NCBI GenBank assembly: GCA_021740915.1
Contig: JAIOYW010000020.1
Location: forward strand, 1-64,000
Direction: 5' to 3'
DNA from: Ignavibacteriales bacterium
Lineage (GTDB): Bacteria > Bacteroidota > Ignavibacteria > Ignavibacteriales > Melioribacteraceae
DNA: 64,000 nt
A program made the translations under genes and the position numbers. Each line of letters opens with the position of its first letter. Within the stretch, counting starts at the first letter, position 1. The notes beneath the pieces were generated by a model, which worked only from the letters and a program-made list of their open reading frames with translations, was not told where the DNA came from and made no database searches. This document shows positions 35,837 to 43,621 of the stretch, in pieces.

Positions 35837-37672
35837 ATGGAAAGAGTCATACCTTCATGGGATATATTGAATAGCTTAAAACAACCATTAACCAATGGAG
35901 AAAGGGCTTTGATTGAATTTTTAGATGACCATTTAACCAAAGACCGTAATTTCAATGGTGATGATTTGACAAAATATAATGGATGGTTGATTTTTGTTCA
36001 ACCTTTTTTAAATGGTTGTCGTCCTGATGTAGTTATCGTAAATCCTTTTGTCGGGATTCAGATTATTGAAGTCAAGGACTGGGATTTAAATAACTATTGG
36101 TTTGAGAAAAAAGATAGTGGAAAATTTGAGTTTTGTGTTCATGATAGGAATGGCTCATATCTAATAAAGTCACCAGTTCATCAAGTTGAATATTATAAAG
36201 AAAAGCTTTCTGGTCAATTGATTCCGCAACTGGGCGAAGCTATTGATTCAGACCAAAGAAAATTTGGATTAATAAGAACTTCAGTATATTTCCATAAAGC
36301 AAGAACTGAAACAGCCCAAGAATTATTTAAACGACAAGTTCCTAACTTTGATTATTTCCCCATATTCGGTTATGATTTATTATCAAGTACAAATATTCGA
36401 AAAATTGTGCCTGATAGCTATTTGACTAAAAGTTATTACTGGAATTCAGATTGGAATAAAGAAGTTCTATTTTGGTTAAATCCACCTTTTCATTCTATAG
36501 AACAAACGGTTCGACTGACTTTGAATAAATATCAAAAGTTATTTGCTGAACCTAAAACTGGACATTACAGAGTAAGAGGAGTTGCTGGCAGTGGAAAGAC
36601 ACAAGTTTTGGCATATCGTGCTGGAGAATTAGCTTCAAAAGGATTTAGAGTGCTTATTTTATCTTTTAATATTACTCTTTGGCATTATATAAGAGATATG
36701 GTTCAAAGAAGCCCTTTTGAATTTGAATGGAATAGATTTACATTTAACCATTTCCATGGTTTTTGCAAAGATATACTTAATGAATTTGGTGAAAAATGGC
36801 CGAGCGAATATGGTGATGATGAAAGTATTTTTAGGGAAGTTGTTCCCTCAAAAGTAATTTCAGTTCTTTCAAAAGGTGATTATGAAAAATATGATGCTGT
36901 TCTGATAGATGAGGGTCAAGATTACTATTTTGAATGGTATAATATGCTTTGTAAATTTCTTACAAACAGAGATGAAGTAGTTGTCGTTTGCGATAAAAAA
37001 CAAAATATTTACGGTCGAGCAATGGAATGGCTTGATAAAAGGCGTGCCGGTGTCGAAAAATTTGGAGATTGGATTGAGCTAAAGACCGTAGTTAGGATGC
37101 CTGAAGGAGTTGCTAACATGACTAAACGATTTAGTGAGAAATTTGAGTTGAGTCAAGATGTAAGAGTTGAAAATATTGAAAGACCTGATTTATTTAATCA
37201 ATATATTGAGCATACTGTTTGGGAAAATATAGATGAAAATGATTGGCTTTCAAAAGTTAATGAAGCGTTTGAATTAATAAAAAGTAATGGGACTTCCAAA
37301 CATGGCTCTGATACTGTTATTTTGTTACCTGACAAAAATTATGGCTTTGAATGTGTTAAATTCTTTGAAACACAAAAGAATATAAAAGTAAATCACGTTT
37401 TTGAAGATGATTCTGAAAAAAGGTATCATCGGCACAAAAAAGCATTTTGGATGGGCGATGGTCGTCTTAAAATATCTACAATCCATAGTTTTAAAGGATG
37501 GGAGGTATTAAATGTGATTATTTATATTCCTGAATCATTTTGGGGCGGATTGGAATTAAATGATAGAAAAGTTTATACGGCAATGACAAGAACTCGACAA
37601 AATTTGATAGTTTTAAATTCTAATAAAAGATATTGGGATTTTGGAGAAGAATTACCAAAAAGATGGAAATAA
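35837..37672 (+). CDS. NERD nuclease-domain / superfamily 1 helicase fusion
   Basis: A 611-residue protein. Residues 15-135 are a NERD-type nuclease domain: E22 in NGERALIEFL, D64 in RPDVVIVN and E78-x-K80 in IIEVKDW, the restriction-endonuclease-like ligand set. Residues 230-605 are a UvrD-like helicase: GVAGSGKTQV (Walker A), LIDEGQDYYFEW (Walker B), VVCDKKQNIYG, STIHSFKGWEV and YTAMTRTRQNLIV. The gene is alone in its cassette between sites B and C. A role in defence or DNA repair is suggested by the company it keeps; no target is known. Confidence 0.92.
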   Translation: MERVIPSWDILNSLKQPLTNGERALIEFLDDHLTKDRNFNGDDLTKYNGWLIFVQPFLNGCRPDVVIVNPFVGIQIIEVKDWDLNNYWFEKKDSGKFEFCVHDRNGSYLIKSPVHQVEYYKEKLSGQLIPQLGEAIDSDQRKFGLIRTSVYFHKARTETAQELFKRQVPNFDYFPIFGYDLLSSTNIRKIVPDSYLTKSYYWNSDWNKEVLFWLNPPFHSIEQTVRLTLNKYQKLFAEPKTGHYRVRGVAGSGKTQVLAYRAGELASKGFRVLILSFNITLWHYIRDMVQRSPFEFEWNRFTFNHFHGFCKDILNEFGEKWPSEYGDDESIFREVVPSKVISVLSKGDYEKYDAVLIDEGQDYYFEWYNMLCKFLTNRDEVVVVCDKKQNIYGRAMEWLDKRRAGVEKFGDWIELKTVVRMPEGVANMTKRFSEKFELSQDVRVENIERPDLFNQYIEHTVWENIDENDWLSKVNEAFELIKSNGTSKHGSDTVILLPDKNYGFECVKFFETQKNIKVNHVFEDDSEKRYHRHKKAFWMGDGRLKISTIHSFKGWEVLNVIIYIPESFWGGLELNDRKVYTAMTRTRQNLIVLNSNKRYWDFGEELPKRWK

Positions 37673-37680
37673 AAAAGGTT

Positions 37681-37808
37681 GCTAACAACGGGTATAAAAC
37701 ATTGGGGTTTAGTCAGTTATAATGTATTTGCGCCCGTTTCGTGTTTCTTCTCGTGGGATACAGACGCGCCTCGCAATCCCCAGCGTTTCATACCGCCAGC
37801 CGTTATCG
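37681..37808 (+). other. attC-like site C
   Basis: Starts GCTAACAACGG eight bases after the helicase stop and ends GTTATCG (37802-37808). TATAAAAC (37693) pairs with GTTTCATA (37785); ACAACGGG pairs imperfectly with the CCGTTA end. Its first 24 bases nearly repeat those of site A. Confidence 0.72.
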
Positions 37809-37981
37809 TTCATTATAAAAGAACGCATTTGGCAAACTATAAACCAGATTCAATATGGTTCGTATCTTAATATGAGCAAAAAAAAAAAAGATACATAACT
37901 AAAGAGAATTCGGTTAAATTATTTGAATCAACAAAGATTAGAGTTCATTGGAATAATGAACAAAAAAGATGGTAATTCTCA
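37807..37981 (+). pseudogene. Broken 5' fragment of a Bro-N-like gene, copy 1
   Basis: Starts at the end of site C. After an ATGAGC and twelve A residues, one frame reads ITKENSVKLFESTKIRVHWN, NNEQKRW, then TAA and FS. This resembles the start of Bro-N/antirepressor-type proteins (xVxLFExxKIRxxWxxExxxWYFS), with the expected Tyr codon changed to a stop and the start out of frame. It ends abruptly at 37981. A copy lies at 41323-41494. Confidence 0.6.
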
Positions 37982-38034
37982 TATATTGCACCCCAAAATA
38001 GTGAGAGAGGTATAAGGTGGAGAGTAAATGATTG

Positions 38035-38081
38035 ATTCAGAGGCACGAAGTGGAGCGAAGCGGAACGTAGTGCCTCTGAAT
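38035..38081. repeat. Perfect 12-bp hairpin with 23-nt loop
   Basis: ATTCAGAGGCAC (38035-38046) and GTGCCTCTGAAT (38070-38081). The loop is GAAGTGGAGCGAAGCGGAAC followed by GTA. There is no T run, so it is not a normal terminator; it resembles the mobile palindromes that RAYT proteins handle. Confidence 0.55.
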
Positions 38082-38222
38082 CTGGCGAAAAATTTTTGCG
38101 GCATTTTACTATTTTTCTAACACTATTTTTAGGAGAACCTAATGCCATTTAAGACAAACAAAACAGCGGAAGACAGGGCTGGGTTAAGAAATGAAGAATG
38201 AAATTATTGAAGGTTTGGTCAA

Positions 38223-38807
38223 ATGACATTATACAAGAGCAAATACCGCATTGAATCAGCGAGATTAAAAAATTGGGATTATTCTTCAGCAGGATCATAT
38301 TTTGTCACCATCTGCACCAAAAGCCGTGAACATTATTTTGGAAATATTTGTGATGGCAAAATGGTGTTATCAGAAATCGGTAAAATTGCTAATGAATACT
38401 GGGCAAAAATACCGAACCATTTTCAATTTGTGGTTTTGGGTAAATTGATTATCATGCCAAATCACGTTCACGGTATTATATCCATTGTTTCCCCTGCCAC
38501 CGCCGGGTCCCCTGTATTCGTCGGTTCCCCTGTAGAGACGCCCAAATTGGGCGTCTCTACGGATATAAATACGGATATAAATACAAATACGGATAAGAAT
38601 TGGAAATCCGGCAACCTGGGGGTTATTATTAATCAATACAAACGCGCGTGTACCATCAACATTAGAAAAATATTACCTGATTTTTCATGGCAGGCACGAT
38701 TCCATGATCATATAATCCGCAACAATGATGAATTACACAGAATAGAAAAATACATTATAGAAAACCCTGTTAATTGGTTGACAGATGATTTACATAGCAA
38801 AAATTAG
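38223..38807 (+). CDS. RAYT-type REP-associated tyrosine transposase (Y1/HUH)
   Basis: A 194-residue single-strand transposase of the IS200/IS605-related RAYT group. The HUH motif is in IIMPNHVHGI; the start GSYFVTICTKSREHYFG and the tyrosine region VIINQYKRACT are typical. Residues 95-125 are a low-complexity insert (STDINTDINTNTDKN-type) that includes the translated palindrome at 38532-38560. RAYTs mobilise REP palindromes and are usually single-copy housekeeping genes. It precedes the RhuM gene by 11 nt. Confidence 0.93.
   Translation: MTLYKSKYRIESARLKNWDYSSAGSYFVTICTKSREHYFGNICDGKMVLSEIGKIANEYWAKIPNHFQFVVLGKLIIMPNHVHGIISIVSPATAGSPVFVGSPVETPKLGVSTDINTDINTNTDKNWKSGNLGVIINQYKRACTINIRKILPDFSWQARFHDHIIRNNDELHRIEKYIIENPVNWLTDDLHSKN
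38532..38560. repeat. Perfect 29-bp palindrome inside the RAYT gene (REP-like)
   Basis: Two 14-bp arms, GTAGAGACGCCCAA and its exact complement, around one A. It lies in frame in a variable part of the RAYT coding sequence, followed by two tandem copies of GGATATAAATAC. Confidence 0.9.
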
Positions 38808-38818
38808 GGGGATTCAGA

Positions 38819-39850
38819 ATGGAAAATAACAATCAATCCTCCTTCATTCTATTCAAAACCGAAGACGAAAAAATATCGGTCGATGTTCGCTTTGAAGATG
38901 AAACCGTTTGGCTTTCACAGGAACAGATGGCACAGCTTTTTGGAAAAGGCCGAACAACTATTACCGGACATATTCAAAATATATTTAAAGAGGGCGAGTT
39001 AAACGAGGATGTGGTATGTCGGAATTTCCGACTAACCACTCAGCATGGCGCCATTGAGGGCAAAACGCAGGAAGTTTCCGTAAAGTTATACAATCTCGAT
39101 GTCATTATTTCTGTCGGGTACCGCGTAAAATCCCATAGAGGTACTCAATTCCGCATCTGGGCTACCAAACGGCTCAATGAATATATTCGCAAAGGTTTTA
39201 CCATGGACGACGAACGCCTGAAAAATCTGGGAGGCGGCGGTTACTGGAAAGAGCTGCTGCAAAGAATCCGCGACATTCGGGCATCCGAGAAGGTTTTTTA
39301 TCGTCAGGTACTTGATATTTATTCAACCAGTATTGACTATGATCCTAAAGCAGATGTTTCCATTGCATTTTTCAAAAAAGTGCAAAATAAAATTCATTAT
39401 GCCGTTCACGGACAAACAGCCGCAGAAGTCATTTTTACCCGTGCCGATGCAGAAAAAGAGTTTATGGGCTTAATGACTTTTCCGGGCAATCTTCCATACC
39501 TGAAAGATGTGGTGGTAGCAAAAAATTACCTGAACGAGAAGGAGCTTCGTTCACTTGGGCAATTAGTATCCGGGTATCTGGATTTTGCCGAAAGACAGGC
39601 AGAACGGGAACAGGCGATGACCATGAAAGACTGGGCAGAGCATTTAGATAAAATCCTGACCATGAGCGGTGAGAAATTACTACAGGGGGCGGGCTCTATA
39701 AGTCACGATACTGCCATAGAAAAAGCCACGACAGAGTATAAAAAGTATCAGCAAAAGACACTCAGTGAGGCTGAAAAAAATTATCTCGATAGTTTGAAAT
39801 CATTGGAAAACCAAAGCAAGCTTCTCAACAAAATGGATGAAAAACCATGA
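38819..39850 (+). CDS. RhuM family protein
   Basis: A 343-residue protein matching the RhuM (virulence RhuM) family along its full length: DETVWLSQEQMAQLFGKGRTTIT with a helix-turn-helix, YNLDVIISVGYRVKSHRGTQFRIWAT, LKNLGGGGYWKELLQRIRDIR and the central FFKKVQNKIHYAVHGQTAAEVI. Members occur in phage-defence and mobile islands and look like DNA-binding proteins; the biochemical function is not known. It starts 11 nt after the RAYT gene. Confidence 0.93.
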   Translation: MENNNQSSFILFKTEDEKISVDVRFEDETVWLSQEQMAQLFGKGRTTITGHIQNIFKEGELNEDVVCRNFRLTTQHGAIEGKTQEVSVKLYNLDVIISVGYRVKSHRGTQFRIWATKRLNEYIRKGFTMDDERLKNLGGGGYWKELLQRIRDIRASEKVFYRQVLDIYSTSIDYDPKADVSIAFFKKVQNKIHYAVHGQTAAEVIFTRADAEKEFMGLMTFPGNLPYLKDVVVAKNYLNEKELRSLGQLVSGYLDFAERQAEREQAMTMKDWAEHLDKILTMSGEKLLQGAGSISHDTAIEKATTEYKKYQQKTLSEAEKNYLDSLKSLENQSKLLNKMDEKP

Positions 39851-39875
39851 TAATCAGAAGACCGCCTCAGCACGT

Positions 39876-39894
39876 CACTTCGGCAAGCTCAGTG
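39876..39894. repeat. REP-like word after the RhuM gene
   Basis: CACTTCGGCAAGCTCAGTG, with inner GAGCTTGCC-type pairing, closely resembles a palindromic word repeated in many bacterial genomes (CACTTCGACAAGCTCAGTG). It lies 26 nt after the RhuM stop, near the RAYT gene. Confidence 0.5.
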
Positions 39895-39994
39895 CAACGC
39901 CTGTGCTCCGTCGGAAGAGGCGATGCGCTGAGCAATATCGCAGCGGGCGGGGTTAAGAAATGAAGACTAAAACCGAAGAGGCGCTCTGCCCATC

Positions 39995-40088
39995 GCACAA
40001 CAGCGGCTATATGGTTCCGCTTCGCTTCACCCAAATTTTTGCTCCACTGCGTTCCGCAAAAACTTCATATAGCCGCGGAACGTTATGC
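39995..40088 (+). other. attC-like site D
   Basis: Starts GCACAAC and ends GTTATGC (40082-40088). GCGGCTATATG (40003-40013) and CATATAGCCGC (40066-40076) pair perfectly over 11 bp. The next gene begins 26 nt downstream. Confidence 0.75.
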
Positions 40089-40113
40089 GGCATTTTAAAA
40101 CGACATCGTAAAA

Positions 40114-40752
40114 ATGAAAATTAGACCAGAAGAATTAACAGAAAACGGTTATGTTCTGATTGACAAGTTAGGACATAAAGAACTTGTGCCATTCATACGG
40201 ACCTATATGAAAAAGCGAACAAAATATTCTTTGTTTTATTACATCAGCAATTTTATTGCTTTTGGACTAGTGGGATACTTTTTTGTTCAAGGTTACCAAT
40301 TACCAAATTATAGTCTTGGTGACCGTTTTACTCATTTTTCATATGGACTGGCAATTGCATTTGCCTTGCTCCCATTACACGAATACATTCACGTTTTAGC
40401 ATACAAATCACAAGGTGCGACAAATACTTCGTATGACGCTAACCTGAAAAAATTCTATTTTATGGCATTGGCAGACAAGTTTGTGGCAAATAAAAAAGAA
40501 TTTCAGGTAGTTGCATTAGCTCCATTTACAGTTATCACAACTATTCTAATTATTTTGCTATTTATCGTTAATATCAATTGGACTTTGACTATTTCGAGTG
40601 TTTTGCTTGCGCATACAGCAATGTGTTCAGGAGACTTTGGACTTTTAAGTTTCTTTGAATTCCATAAAGACAAAGAACCCGTAATGTATGATGATGTAGA
40701 AAACAAAGTATCATTTTTTTATATAAAGACCTATCTTAGTGATATAAACTAA
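40114..40752 (+). CDS. DUF3267 family integral-membrane zincin-like protein
   Basis: A 212-residue membrane protein with about four helices. The zinc site is LLPLHEYIHVLAYK (HExxH), in a membrane helix; an acidic residue in SGDFGLLSFF of the last helix is the likely third ligand. This is the plan of DUF3267 putative site-2-type metalloproteases. A membrane protease that cuts a regulator is the usual guess; the substrate is unknown. The next gene follows 16 nt later in the same cassette. Confidence 0.85.
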   Translation: MKIRPEELTENGYVLIDKLGHKELVPFIRTYMKKRTKYSLFYYISNFIAFGLVGYFFVQGYQLPNYSLGDRFTHFSYGLAIAFALLPLHEYIHVLAYKSQGATNTSYDANLKKFYFMALADKFVANKKEFQVVALAPFTVITTILIILLFIVNINWTLTISSVLLAHTAMCSGDFGLLSFFEFHKDKEPVMYDDVENKVSFFYIKTYLSDIN

Positions 40753-40768
40753 TAACTGCTTAATAATC

Positions 40769-41200
40769 ATGAAACCCTCAAAGAGTATAATTTATTGGTT
40801 TGCGCTGTTTGTATTTTGCTTTATTGCCTATCAACAGATAATAGACTACATCAGACCAAATTACACTGGCAACAATTTGACTATAAAGTATTTGCTTGGA
40901 ATTGCACCGAATTTTTTTCCTGCAATTGGAATTCCTGCCTTATTTGTGATTCTAATTCCGCAATTGAAACGAACTAATAAGTGGTTAAACAAAAACAAAC
41001 ACCTAACAACAAATATAATTTCACTAACAGGACTTATATCGTGGGAGTTTATTCAATCTGCTTCAAATAAATTACACTTTGACTGGAACGATATTCTATG
41101 GACAATTATAGGTGCTTTAGTTTTTCAACTAATATGGACTATTACTCCAGAAGATTACAAAGAAAAGCATGAAGGAACATTAAGAAAAACGACCGCATAA
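40769..41200 (+). CDS. Small VanZ-like membrane protein (143 residues)
   Basis: Four hydrophobic segments (about 8-24, 43-64, 83-98, 110-126). The end SWEFIQSASNKLHFDWNDIL and WTIIGALVF resemble the E...Q...FDxxDxxxNxxG pattern of VanZ-type proteins. The stop TAA is inside the first box (GCATAAC) of attC-like site E, exactly as in integron cassettes. Function unknown. Confidence 0.75.
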   Translation: MKPSKSIIYWFALFVFCFIAYQQIIDYIRPNYTGNNLTIKYLLGIAPNFFPAIGIPALFVILIPQLKRTNKWLNKNKHLTTNIISLTGLISWEFIQSASNKLHFDWNDILWTIIGALVFQLIWTITPEDYKEKHEGTLRKTTA

Positions 41201-41324
41201 CAAAGGCTATATGCAATAAGGGTTTCAGTGGCAATTCAAGCGTTCTGCCCCGCATAAAATTTCGTGTCGGTGGAGAGGAAACAGCTTCGCAATTCCCTGC
41301 AGCGCATACCGCCGACCGTTAGCG
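41195..41324 (+). other. attC-like site E
   Basis: Starts GCATAAC overlapping the stop of the preceding gene and ends GTTAGCG (41318-41324). AAGGCTATATGC pairs imperfectly with GCGCATACCGCC; AAGGG pairs with CCCT (41294). It is followed at once by the second Bro-N-like fragment. Confidence 0.7.
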
Positions 41325-41536
41325 TTCATTATAAAAGAACGCATTTGGCAAACTATAAACCAGATTCAATATGGTTTGTATCTTAATATGAGCAAAAAAA
41401 AAGATACATAACTAAAGAGAATTCGGTTAAATTATTTGAATCAACAAAGATTAGAGTTCATTGGAATAATGAACAAAAAAGATGGTAATTCTCAATTAAT
41501 TCAGAATTTTAGCTTAAACCATAAAACGAAAATGCT
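41201..41536. other. 335 bases between VanZ-like and GNAT genes
   Basis: Entirely site E (to 41324) and the broken Bro-N-like fragment copy 2 (41323-41494), then a short leader for the GNAT gene. Confidence 0.6.
41323..41494 (+). pseudogene. Broken 5' fragment of a Bro-N-like gene, copy 2
   Basis: Identical to copy 1 (37807-37981) except for one C/T change (GGTTTGTATC) and nine instead of twelve A residues after ATGAGC. The same frame ends at the same TAA after EQKRW. Similarity ends with TTCTCA in both copies. Confidence 0.6.
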
Positions 41537-42331
41537 ATGAACGATGATATTCAAATTATTGACCTTACACCAGAAAACATTGCTGATTATGGTGTTTGCG
41601 GGTACAAAGATGCAGGGAAGCACAAAGAACTGAGAAATAAAATTGCATGGTTTAATAATTATTATGCCAAAGGACTAAAGATTAAAGCATTAATCTCGAA
41701 AAAAGGGGGTTATCAGGGAATGATTGAATACATTCCCGGAAAGTTTGCACACCGTCCGGTTAATGCAGAAGGCTACATGTTTATACATTGTATCTTTGTT
41801 GGTTTTAATAAAGAGTTCAAGGGAAAAGGTTATGCATCTGCTTTAATTGACGAATGTATAAAAGATACAAAAATGCAGAAAATGCAGGGCGTAGCGGTAG
41901 TAACAAGAAAGGGATCTTTTATGGCCAATAATGAGATTTTCCTTAAAAAAGGATTCGAAATTGCAGATAAAGCAAAACCAGACTTTGACTTACTGGCTAT
42001 TAAGTTTGACAAGGCATCAACGCCTCCGGGTTTTAAGCCGGATATACTCGATAACTTAAATGATTATAAAACCGGACTTACTATAATACGATCTCCTCAA
42101 TGTCCATATACTGAGAAAAACGTAAATGCTATTATAGAATCAGCAGAAAAGAAATTTAAATTAAAAACCAGCCTGATTGACTTAAAAGATTCGGAACAAG
42201 CCCAAAAAGTTCCATGTGCATTCGGAACATTTTGTATTATTTATAATGGTGAAATTATCAGTTATCATCCGATAAGTAATACACGTTTTGAAAATATATT
42301 GACTAAAATGGGTTCAATCAATAAAGACTGA
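41537..42331 (+). CDS. GNAT acetyltransferase fused to a YoaP-like thioredoxin-type domain
   Basis: A 264-residue protein. Residues 1-155 are a GNAT fold: acetyl-CoA loop KEFKGKGYASALIDECI and the VAVVTRKGSFMANNEIFLKKGFE strand. Residues 180-260 resemble YoaP: IIRSPQCPYTEKN followed by VPCAFGTFCIIYNGEIISYHPIS. Target is unknown; such fusions are widespread in soil and aquatic bacteria. The ATG follows ACGAAAATGCT, a weak site. Confidence 0.88.
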   Translation: MNDDIQIIDLTPENIADYGVCGYKDAGKHKELRNKIAWFNNYYAKGLKIKALISKKGGYQGMIEYIPGKFAHRPVNAEGYMFIHCIFVGFNKEFKGKGYASALIDECIKDTKMQKMQGVAVVTRKGSFMANNEIFLKKGFEIADKAKPDFDLLAIKFDKASTPPGFKPDILDNLNDYKTGLTIIRSPQCPYTEKNVNAIIESAEKKFKLKTSLIDLKDSEQAQKVPCAFGTFCIIYNGEIISYHPISNTRFENILTKMGSINKD

Positions 42332-42344
42332 GCTCAGGAGATTG

Positions 42345-42500
42345 AACAAAAAAGCACGAACACGCAACATGCGGGAGAAAAATTGCCGGGATTGTTGTTT
42401 ATTCATAGGTAGTAACCCGCTTCACTTATTTTGTAGCCTGAGAGGAAATCGCTTCGAAACCTGCCCGCCGGCAGACTGGTAACAACCATAACGCGGTGAG
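42345..42500 (+). other. Degenerate attC-like site F
   Basis: Contains CACGCAACATGCGGG, and GAGGAAATCGCTTCGAAA, a word also in site A (AGGAAATCGCTTCGAAA at 34260). The end box is poor (TAACGCGG). Long-range pairing is not clean, so this may be a rearranged site. Confidence 0.4.
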
Positions 42501-42641
42501 GCTATGAAGGCAACGGAAATACAGGGTAGACTGAATTTTCCACCCAACATTCAACCCTCAGTCCACCTGACTAAGTTTGGACTATGGAACCTGTCCAAAC
42601 TAATTTTGCATATCATTTCGTTAATTATTAAGGAAAATGAT

Positions 42642-43025
42642 ATGAAATTGAAAAAATCAAATTCGGGAATTATGTTAGGCTTAATAATTTTAGTCGGATT
42701 TCTGCCATTGGCATTTACATTTTCTCAGAAAGGGACACAACTACTACTTGAAACATCTTTTAAGTATGTGGTTTGGTGTGGACAGGCAATTATTTTGCTT
42801 ACGCTGCTTTTGAAAAAACAAGATATTAGTAAAAATCAATTAATTGGATTGTCAATTCTTTTTGTGCTTGTCCCATTTTCGTTTACTTTCAATAAAAACG
42901 GGTTTGGCTTTTTAATTTTGAACAAATACACAAGTTCAATCCTTTCGTGGGCAATGGCATGTATAATGCTTGTTAAACTATTTTTCGCACAGCAATTGAA
43001 AGAAAACACAAGTGATTCAAATTGA
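42642..43025 (+). CDS. Four-helix membrane protein with an internal repeat (127 residues)
   Basis: The frame extends upstream to 42504 but ATG 42642 follows AAGGAAAATGAT, a clear ribosome site. The protein has two similar halves: LVGFLPLAFTFSQKG... and FVLVPFSFTFNKNG..., each a helix, an FTFxxxG turn and a second helix. The next gene product begins with one more such unit. I do not recognise the family. It overlaps or abuts the LuxR-type gene and probably acts with it. Confidence 0.7.
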   Translation: MKLKKSNSGIMLGLIILVGFLPLAFTFSQKGTQLLLETSFKYVVWCGQAIILLTLLLKKQDISKNQLIGLSILFVLVPFSFTFNKNGFGFLILNKYTSSILSWAMACIMLVKLFFAQQLKENTSDSN

Positions 43026-43026
43026 G

Positions 43027-43464
43027 ATGACAGCGAAACGCAAACAAGAATTACTAATAGCTTTGAGCATTTTATTGACATTATGCTCGATTGGATTTTC
43101 ATTTGAAGGAACAAATTTCATTTGGTTTTGGCAGAAATATCCAATCATTCCAATACTGTTTTTATTATTTGCGTTTTTCGCGGTTCGGTATTGGCTAAAA
43201 CTTGAAATAGAAAAGCAGCGATATCAAATTCTTTCCGAATATAAAAGAAATTCTGAAGAAAAAGTACAAGCAGATTTCAAATACTTACTTTCGACAAGAG
43301 AAATTGAAGTATTAGAATTGATAAATAGTGGTTTAAGCAATAAAGAAATTGCCGCTAAACTATTTATTTCATTATCTACTGTAAAGACACACATTAATAA
43401 CATTTACAAAATATTGGAAGTTAAAAACAGACGAGAAGCAATCGAAAAAATAAATGGTAAATAA
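43027..43464 (+). CDS. Membrane-anchored LuxR-type regulator
   Basis: A 145-residue protein: one or two membrane helices (about 8-52, with LLTLCSIGFSFEGTN, related to the preceding protein), a short coiled linker, and a C-terminal LuxR/GerE helix-turn-helix: LSTREIEVLELINSGLSNKE and VKTHINNIYKILEVKNRREA. ATG 43027 lies one base after the preceding stop; a GTG at 43012 could extend it. A DNA-binding domain attached to the membrane suggests it senses an envelope event through the preceding protein. Confidence 0.85.
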   Translation: MTAKRKQELLIALSILLTLCSIGFSFEGTNFIWFWQKYPIIPILFLLFAFFAVRYWLKLEIEKQRYQILSEYKRNSEEKVQADFKYLLSTREIEVLELINSGLSNKEIAAKLFISLSTVKTHINNIYKILEVKNRREAIEKINGK

Positions 43465-43530
43465 AAAGTCCGGACTGCCGGCAAGGGGTGGTTAAAATGC
43501 AGGTATCCAGTGGATTAGGAAACGTTATCG
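43465..43530 (+). other. Possible degenerate attC-like site G
   Basis: Between the LuxR-type gene and the DUF1801 gene, ending GTTATCG (43524-43530), the same end box as site C. I cannot see good paired arms. Confidence 0.3.
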
Positions 43531-43621
43531 TTTTTTCGTAGCTTGGCAGAGCGGGACAATGAGCTGTTTCAATCTCCCGCACTTTAACAATCTCCAAATG
43601 TTGTATTGCAAAAAAAAGAAA

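Larger units (their letters stand above)
37673..38222. other. 550 bases between helicase and RAYT genes
   Basis: Holds attC-like site C (37681-37808), a broken Bro-N-type gene fragment (37807-37981), and a 12-bp perfect stem with a 23-nt loop at 38035-38081 (ATTCAGAGGCAC with GTGCCTCTGAAT). A 17-bp word, GGGTTAAGAAATGAAGA, at about 38184 recurs after the RhuM gene at about 39953. Confidence 0.6.

Noticed and set aside
37679-37870. 63-residue frame after the helicase
   Set aside because: It lies across attC-like site C; no ribosome site and no protein features.
38562-38610. Tandem repeat considered as CRISPR or microsatellite spacer
   Set aside because: Only two full 12-bp units, inside the RAYT coding frame; no CRISPR-like repeat-spacer order and no cas genes.
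42504-42641. N-terminal extension of the four-helix membrane protein
   Set aside because: The good ribosome site is at 42631-42641 before ATG 42642, and the upstream residues are not membrane-like or repeat-related.
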